A stretch of DNA of 64,000 nt from Apostichopus japonicus. Taxonomy: Eukaryota > Echinodermata > Holothuroidea > Aspidochirotida > Stichopodidae. Below are positions 57,024 through 64,000 of the stretch, one piece after another. Position 1 is the stretch's first letter. The number at the start of each line of letters is the position of its first letter. The translations under genes and the position numbers were made by a program. The stretch spans positions 15,789,213 through 15,853,212 of the forward strand of contig NC_092574.1 in assembly GCF_037975245.1 (NCBI RefSeq), in the 5' to 3' direction. The notes beneath the pieces were generated by a model. It ran no database searches, was not told the DNA's origin, and saw only the letters and a list, made by a program, of their open reading frames with translations.

Positions 57024-58709
57024 ACATATATATATATATATATATTTAATTGAAGCAAGAGCAAGCTTCAAGGAAACATATACAGGAAACATACATATAT
57101 ATATAAATATTCGAAAACAAGATTGCAGTGGATCAAACTATTTTCACCAAACTAAGTTAACGGTCGAAAAATCGAATCGATAGTCCACCCGGACGAAATT
57201 GTGACAATTAGTCTTGAAGCCCATGTATACTATTTACTTAATAAATCCGATTTTAACCGTGCGTCATTTAAATGAAGCTTACTACCATTGAAAGTATAGT
57301 GAGCTGTATTAATACTTTGAACATGAAATAGCATTGGAAAAATATCAATATAAATTAACCGCAAATTGTATTTTTTATGTGATGTAAAAAATAGTTTTCG
57401 ATAGGGCACATGAACAAGTTATGATTACCGACTTTTTCGTCTTTAAAAAGATTACTTTGGCAGAATACTATTGTCTTGATGTGTAATCATTTGGGCGTCA
57501 GAAATGTTTTCCTAGCTCTACAGTTTACCTGTCGGCGGTTTTCAATATAGTCAACTATAAAATATGCTAAATGTCTTGAATGCTCCTTTAAGACAGAATT
57601 GATGATTGAGTCGCATCATCAGTACAGGTTTTGATGTTAATGTTAAATCATTGTTGTGGTTTTTGCTTTATTTTCATTCTAACCCCTTAACCAAAAGATT
57701 TTTATAGATTACAAAGCTAAGATGTATAAGCTTATTAACAGACACAAATATTTAATATTTTATTTTGTTTATTAATTAGTTCGAAATTCATTGAAAACGT
57801 GTTTTCGTACGACACAAATTTATATTTTCCTATTAAGTTTTTCGTTTCATTGAAGGACTTGACCTACTGGTCGGTATGTTTTAAACTAAGGAGTCCAGTC
57901 ACTTTGATTGATGGGCCTCAAATTTTTAAAGTATAATGTCTTAAAAATTAAAGAGATACAAATCTTCAACCTGGACTGATAGTAGTGTGTTTCAGTATAT
58001 ATATTCACATACACATGTTTTCATGTCACAATTTTCATCTGGAAATTACCGTACGATATTTGTCTTTTAATTATTGCGGCTTTTAATCTGCAGGGACATT
58101 TTCCAACTTTTATGTCAATATTTCGAAGTCTTATATCGATTTTGTTACTTTTCCAAGTCAAAATTTCTACGTTTTGTGTCGAAAGTTCAACCTTTAAGAT
58201 TCATCTCGGAAACGTTACATTTGATCTTGAAAGTTTGACCAATTTACTAACAAGTTCCCACGGTTGACGTGATAATTCTGCACTTTATTCATAGTGCAAT
58301 CTCAGACACCCTGGTAACAATGTTTCGATCATAATCCTCGACTCCACCAGAACCCCTACAATCCCCTCCTCCAAATGTCGTATGAGGACCATATGAAGCC
58401 GGATTTTCCTACGTAAATCAGTATACATGACCAAGGGATTTAATATGCAACTTTCGAATATCAAATCCGTAGTGTAACCCACATAACAGTGCATGCTAAA
58501 AAAAAACTAGCAGTTTGGGGGAAACGGATTTTATGAAGGGTTTAACGATCGAATGTTGTTTATGATCAACATGCGCTTCGCGTTAGTGTTCATTACTTGG
58601 TTTTAGCGCTTAGGTTATCATTGTCTTCTTTTTAGCAAATATTTTGGTGCTTCAGTGCTAATGATCCTTTCGAAATGTAAACAGCTATGTTCATGTTGCT
58701 CATCGGCAG

Positions 58710-58970
58710 GTTGCAGTGCGCAGCAAGACTGGACTGAATTTAACGGTCACTGCTACAAGCTAGTGACCGCCTTATTCGGAGGAGAACCCGCTGACTACAC
58801 AACGATAAAACATGCATGTGAAAGTGTTGGCCCAATCGAATTTCCATTTCACTCTGCCGTTGTACAGTATGCATACCTTGCCGACATCCAGTCCATAGAA
58901 GAAAATGACTTCATTGCCGAAGTGCTTACCGGTGGAAATCGAGCGTGGCTCGGGGGTCAGAGAGTAGGCG
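58710..58970 (+). CDS. Lectin 3 exon 2: first half of the lectin domain
   Basis: 261 nt, acceptor ATCGGCAG|GTTGC, donor GGCG|GTAAGT. It encodes GCSAQQDWTEFNGHCYK and KHACESVGPIEF. Confidence 0.8.
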
Positions 58971-59945
58971 GTAAGTTTTATCTTCTGCTTTAATTGCACA
59001 ATGCATCCGCGGATCCATGGGTGTGTGTAGAGTGTTCCCATTAGCACAATTTTGCGTGTAGACCTAATTATAAACCCAACTTAAGTCCTAAATATAAAGC
59101 AGAAAGCACCATTTGGCGTCTTATATTTTCATTTTCATCTGGGGCGGATACAGACCCCTTACATGGGATTTCGGCTTGAATGGCCTCAAAGTCACACACG
59201 CTCATTTTGTATTCCCCTACATCCTACATCCACCCCTTTCATGTCCGTGCAATGCGCGACCTTATTATATCATATGAGATAATGTCATGAAGCTAAGACA
59301 TGTTATCCAGCCACTGTGAAATTTCGATACATGATCTTAAAGGTATGTCCAGAGGCCAATACAAAATGTACAAATCAAGATCCTTTTTTTGGTTACGATG
59401 GCTCAGTCAACCTTTGCAATCTTGCTGGCGTGTGTGATGAGCGATTCTGTGCCGTTGCTGCTGGTTGATATTGTAATGAAGCTTATGTATACGGACCACT
59501 GCCAATGGGAGCAAGGTATGCAAATCTTGGCCTTTACCGAGCTGGGAAAAAATCGCGTGCGGGTGTGTTTCGGCAAGTCTGGTGACATTGTACAAAATAT
59601 ATTCCTGTCACCAGTTGTGGAACAATATAGAACAATATGCAAAGGTTGTCAAGACAATGGGTTGTAATGTAATGCAATGGCAGGTATATACCCCATATTG
59701 TGTCGATGTGCCCTACTGTTTGTGGTTCCCATCTCATGAATATTAATAAGTGGGTCAGGCTTAACGAAAATTTCTTAAAATGTCAGTATCAAATCAGCAG
59801 TATATGTAATTACGTTAATACATGGTATGGTGACGTAACAACATTGTACGTATATGCTCTGTGCAACAACAACTTTGACTTTGACCTGATTAATATTCAT
59901 AGTGTGGGCTAAATTAGCAAATTAGCAATATAATAATAATTAGCA

Positions 59946-59996
<51 letters not shown>

Positions 59997-61311
59997 TATA
60001 GATATATATATATATATATATAATTGAAATCGTGGTGATTTGGAAAATCCAAACAGTGATCAATTTTCCAGCCTCCACCGGGATTCCAAGCCGGGCCTCC
60101 CTCTTTACATGCGGACACCCTAACCACTAGGCTATGGACGCTGATTGTATGTCCACAGGTTCGAAACCGGCAAGGAAGATCGTAATTCCACTGTAGGCGT
60201 TTGTCACCTGTATCGAACAATACTATTTCTGTTTTGATGACATATTTGACTTAATCTAAAGATCAAACATGATGCTAACCAACTCGAAATCATTTGTGAT
60301 TCTTGAAAGAGATACTTTGAACAGACTTTGTTAATTTAATGGTGGTGGTGGTGGTGGTGGTGGCTGTGGTGATGATGATGGTGATGGTGATGGTGATGGT
60401 GATGGTGATGGTGATGGTGATGGTGATGGTGATGTTGATGGTGATGGTGAAGGGTGATGGTGAAGGTGATGGTGATGGTGAAGGTGATGGTGAAGGTGAT
60501 GGTGATGGTGACGATGACGATGACGATGACGGTGACGGTGACGATGGCGATGGCGATGGTCGTCGTCGTCGTCGCCGCCGCGGTCGTCGTCGTCATTGTC
60601 ATTGTCGTCGTCATTGTCGTCGTCATCGTCGTCATCGTCATGATTGTTGTGTGGGGGCGCAATCGATAGTATATTCCGCTGATAAAACACACTAGGGATA
60701 TTATACATTGTCACACTCGTCATTGACGGAGAAGAAATGTTCAGTATGCGGGGGTTATTTTGCAAGACATTCTACTGTATAGGGGATCTCGACGACTAAC
60801 GCAAACGGGTCCACTATCGCGTCTTGTTCATATGGCCAGTGGGCAGCCGATTGTACATCTGTACAGAAAAAAAAACTATTCCACTTTGTTGGTTGTAATC
60901 CTCATCCGTCAACAACACCTTTATATATTTGCGATACAAATTGCAAATAGGATGTGGCTTCAAGCATTGCTTAAAGCATATCAACTTCAGTTGGCACCGG
61001 ACTACATCCTTTAATAAAGCAAGAATAACGAAAAGAAAAGTAACCCTGACTGTGTATCCATTATATTATAACGTTCGTTCTCTCCTCCAGACGAGTTTCG
61101 ATGGGTTATTAAAGATGGTGACACCACGCCGTTTACATTCACCAACTGGAAACCTACTGACCCAGACAACCAAGAAGGCAATGAGCACTGCGTGGAAATC
61201 AACCGAGGACTTCCCGGGAAGTGGAACGATCTTGTCTGCAAAAGAAAACTCCCAGGTGTTTGCAAATACAGCATTGCCGCTTATGCTGCTGGACATAGAG
61301 GACCGAATTAG
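58710..61311 (+). CDS. Lectin 3: C-type lectin domain, no signal exon of the usual type
   Basis: Exons 58710-58970 and 61091-61311, same lengths, splice sites and phases as lectins 1 and 2. It has 24 residue differences from lectin 1 over ~160, with no stop or indel. All six cysteines are kept. The sugar site changes from DPN to DPD and NENC to NEHC, while the downstream Glu and WND remain. Other changes are charge-altering (KDSC to KHAC, FQW to FRW). Its first exon must come from elsewhere: exons at 49260 and 50051 are phase-compatible. Otherwise it is an untranscribed partial copy. The clean frame argues for past or present function. Confidence 0.7.
59948..60021. repeat. (AT)n at SINE tail, lectin 3 intron 2
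   Basis: AT tract joined directly to the SINE tail; occupies the position of the AT tract in lectin 1 intron 2. Confidence 0.9.
60023..60337 (-). mobile_element. tRNA-derived SINE, copy 3 (in intron 2)
   Basis: tRNA-like head about 60072-60140, with a damaged B box (GGATTCCAAGC). It lies in intron 2, whereas copies 1 and 2 lie in intron 1. Its upstream end runs straight into the triplet array. Confidence 0.7.
60341..60647 (+). repeat. (GGT)n/(GATGGT)n array with strand switch, lectin 3 intron 2
   Basis: GGT and GATGGT triplets pass to GATGAC, then at ~60560 switch to the complementary GTCGTC/CATTGT sense. Frames across it are artefacts. Confidence 0.95.
61091..61311 (+). CDS. Lectin 3 exon 3: variant DPD sugar site
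   Basis: 221 nt, acceptor CTCCTCCAG|ACGAG. It encodes TNWKPTDPDNQEGNEHC, KWNDLVC and PGVCKYS, then the stop. AATAAA is at 61314-61319. Confidence 0.8.
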
Positions 61312-61313
61312 TT

Positions 61314-61319
61314 AATAAA
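61314..61319 (+). terminator. Polyadenylation signal AATAAA, lectin 3
   Basis: Same offset from the stop as in lectins 1 and 2. Confidence 0.5.
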
Positions 61320-62359
61320 TACTTTCCTAATCACTCTGTATTGTATTTTGACATTTTAATGGCAGTACCCCGATCATTCACCCTTCCCTCCGTACGATCC
61401 CGCCAACCCCAACCGCTCCCTCGCCCAAGTAATAAAAGCGGTGAAATATTTAATATAGGCCTATTTTTGCTGAAGTGTTGTGGTTTGGTGCCAGAAAACC
61501 TTATAAGAAGACCTTTCCAATGGTAATCAGTTTCTCACGGAGATGATGTTATGTACGTATATATTAATGGATACTCTGTAAGGTATTAGACATCAGGATA
61601 CACACTTCGAAAGTTTTAGAACATCGTAGCTACCGGAGAAGTAAGACGGAATCTTATAAGATACATAAAAAACTCACATTCATCATTAATAAGAGTCCCT
61701 TAATAACTACATTATACTACTTGAACTGTTTAATATCCACCCCTCCGCCTAGTTCGTGCACCCGTATGCGGATAATTTCACGTTGCACATGATTCTCTGG
61801 GGAAATATCATTGACACTAGGCCTTACGATCTCTCTTTAATCGAAAAAAAAATCATTAAAAATGATATAATCCAACAAGCGCATTATAATCCAGTAACCA
61901 GTACCTTGGCATGCTTTTTAACATTTGAAACACTCGTGAATCACAAAGAAATGAATGTGCTGTAAAAGTATGCTGAACGTTTTGATTTTTGTTATATAAG
62001 TTATTTTAACCTCATTCTTCACATGACTTAATTGGTGGATTTGTACAGAGTAAGTAATGAATGGCTTGATAATAACTTCAATGATTCTAATTTGTATTAT
62101 TTCATATACATGTATATCGAGATGTTTAATGTTGCCTCCGTGTTTGCATCAGCATTCCATTTCAAAATAAGATACTTATTTTATTTAATTGTGAGTGGAC
62201 CTGCAACCCATTCAGTGCTATCAGAAACATTTTCCACACGTTATTGGTAAACTTTGGATGCTACACCAAATCATATACGACGAAGTGAAACGTAAATAAG
62301 ATTAATTTTCATCTTTGGAATGACACATGCTCGTTTCCGATTCGTTTTTCTTTCAAAGG

Positions 62360-64000
62360 ATGATTACGTTACCTTTCTTTCAAACAACATGTCAGTAGAA
62401 ACTGAATGCAACTTTCTACATCATGAATAAATTTAATGCTTCTGTCATAGGTCACAAATACATCGTTTGACCGGAGCTGATCTCCCTCCCCATCCCACCT
62501 ATTTCGTTTTTAATTTCCTCTGATAATAGATTAACAATTAAGTTGAACTATTCTATTCAGTTATCCTTTTTAAGCGATTTTCAACCTTGTATCCTTTTAA
62601 CCCCATGAAACGTTAACTGACACCCACTCTCGCAGTCCAAGGGAGGAGTCCTTGTCGAAAGAAGATTCAGTCGTTGAGAAGTCTTACTTAACAATGAAAG
62701 AAAAGTAAAAAAGAAAGATCGTGTATACCTCTAATACTTGGTGTGGGTTCATAACATTGCGTACAAGACAATTGTCTTTGGTGTATAGACCTGTGCTTAT
62801 CATGCCATAGTGTTATTTGTATCAAAATGGTGTTCGGGCCATTTATATTGTAACAGTTAGTTTTGGTTATACTAAGAAAAGAGATATAGTGCACTGAAAT
62901 CATCGAAACCGCAATGCATTGTGCATTCTGCTCTGTTCACTTTACACTTGTCATTGGACAATAGTTTTTAAAGGCATTTAAGACTCGCCCCAAACCGCGT
63001 GCCGCCCTCTGAAAAAGTTAATTTCCCTTTGCTTGCAAGTGAATTTTTCTTTTTTTCTCTACAAAATGCAGACAGTAATGAAACGTGATACCTTTTTATC
63101 TTTTATCTGGACCTGAGATGACCATCGCTGCTATGTACACTGTGCTGTGGGTATTGACCGTAGCTGCATCTATTGACTGTTCACTAGTGTCTAATGAACG
63201 ACGGTAGCAAGCTGTGTGTGTATTTCTGGGATCGATGGTGGTTTCTAACACTTCTGTTACACCTCCTTTCGAACCTAGGTAAGATTATCGGCATCAGACG
63301 TTTATTTGTGCGAGGGTCTTTACTCCCTTTTAGTGTTTTTTTTTCAGCTTCACTGCAAAGTGAGTGATTCAGCTGTTGCAGTCAATGAACTCTATTTCTT
63401 CTGGTCGTATGAAATTGACTGCAATGTTGTGGTATATATGCTCAAGGGCGGCAAAGCCGTGAGCAAAGGCAGACGTGACACCAGTTGCGCAGCCCCAAAC
63501 CACTAGAACTCTTAAAAGTTCCTCTTTTTAAAATATTAAAATAATGTCAATATAACTACCCTTAAAGAGCAAGTGACAATTAGTGTTTGAATGAAAAATT
63601 ACCCTTTGTTTAGTTTTGCAATTAAAATGTGTTCTTTTGTTACAGTACTACACAAAAGTGCCCTTTGGTTGACATTGAAATGGCATCTTTTTGTGGTATC
63701 ATGTTCACAGACGATTTACTTTGTTGTAACCTGGAATAAAAGTCACGTGTCCGAATGTCCCTCACAATTTTTACCGCCGTCCCCTACACATGACTCGACA
63801 CCGCACATGATCACACTCAGACGTTACGGGAAATATGCAAGGTAAACCCAGCATATAGCATGAACTCGTGCTTATATAAGTTCACCAAAAAAGTAGGGAT
63901 ACAATTTTTAAAGGTTGCAAATAACAATATAAATCAACTGTTGCGTGAATTCATTCGGTAGGTCACTAAATTTGAAGTAAGTGGTACGTATAGGTTTTTC
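62360..64000 (+). repeat. Long repeat R behind lectin 3 (runs off the window)
   Basis: Matches 36755-37450 (GGATGATTACG, GGCGGCAAAGCCGTG, TTACAGTACTACACAAAAG) with an extra block, 62520-63430, that includes the TTTGGTGTATAGACC/CATGCCATAGTG segment shared with 16090-16340 and, inverted, with 550-790. Confidence 0.7.

Larger units (their letters stand above)
57112..62340 (+). repeat. Third lectin duplicon, starting inside intron 1
   Basis: The similarity to lectin 2 begins at GAAAACAAGATTGCA (57113, matching 28256) immediately after an AT tract, and continues through both lectin-domain exons to the 3' flank. The region with promoter and signal exon is missing. Confidence 0.8.

Overview
The window is animal nuclear DNA: low gene density, split genes with GT-AG introns, AATAAA signals directly after stop codons, (AT)n and triplet arrays, and many transposon relics. 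Its main genes are secreted single-domain C-type lectins of the kind abundant in echinoderms, and a fibrinogen-related exon, a BEL/Pao element and a tRNA-derived SINE fit the same setting. A sea cucumber or other echinoderm is my best guess. This is an inference, since no phylogenetic marker is present.

The core is a repeatedly duplicated C-type lectin locus, all on the + strand. Lectin 1 has exons 6252-6339, 8753-9013 and 11682-11902. Lectin 2 has 27377-27464, 29917-30177 and 32368-32588. Lectin 3 has only the two lectin-domain exons, 58710-58970 and 61091-61311. All introns are phase 1, and exon lengths are identical between copies (88, 261, 221 nt). Copies 1 and 2 encode 189-residue secreted proteins that differ at 10 positions. 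Copy 3 differs from copy 1 at 24 of about 160 positions with no frame damage. Its duplicated block starts at about 57112 inside intron 1, so it lacks the usual signal-peptide exon. Upstream on the same strand lie a different phase-1 signal-peptide exon (49260-49344) and a 39-nt phase-1 mini-exon (50051-50089). Spliced to lectin 3 they would give an intact chimeric secreted lectin, which is the most interesting hypothesis here.

Layout: 40-500 GGTCGAG minisatellite; 550-2780 inverted copy of a long repeat (R); 3220-5690 upstream duplicon with CRE-bearing ~200-bp tandem repeats; 6.2-11.9 kb lectin 1; 12.6-16.4 kb R copy; 16.4-21.2 kb mostly single-copy DNA with three coding-like exons of an unrecognised gene (19839-20637); 21.2-27.1 kb second upstream duplicon; 27.4-32.6 kb lectin 2; 33.6-36.7 kb an inserted satellite with ~400-bp period, full of perfect AGGTCA DR4 repeats; 36.75-42.0 kb R copy carrying a 17-bp-TIR MITE and nested hAT elements with perfect 8-bp target duplications; 42-50 kb mostly single-copy DNA with a fibrinogen-related exon and other orphan coding blocks; 50.7-56.4 kb a broken BEL/Pao retrotransposon on the - strand; 56.46-57.02 kb a LINE (CR1/L2-like) 3' fragment; 57.1-62.3 kb lectin 3 block; 62.36 kb to the end, R again.

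Each lectin copy was duplicated with its flanks, and the copies then diverged by insertion and deletion of SINEs, MITEs, AT tracts and (GAY)n arrays, mostly in introns. Block ends often fall at AT microsatellites. Filled and empty sites of several elements can be compared within the window, so relative ages can be read directly.
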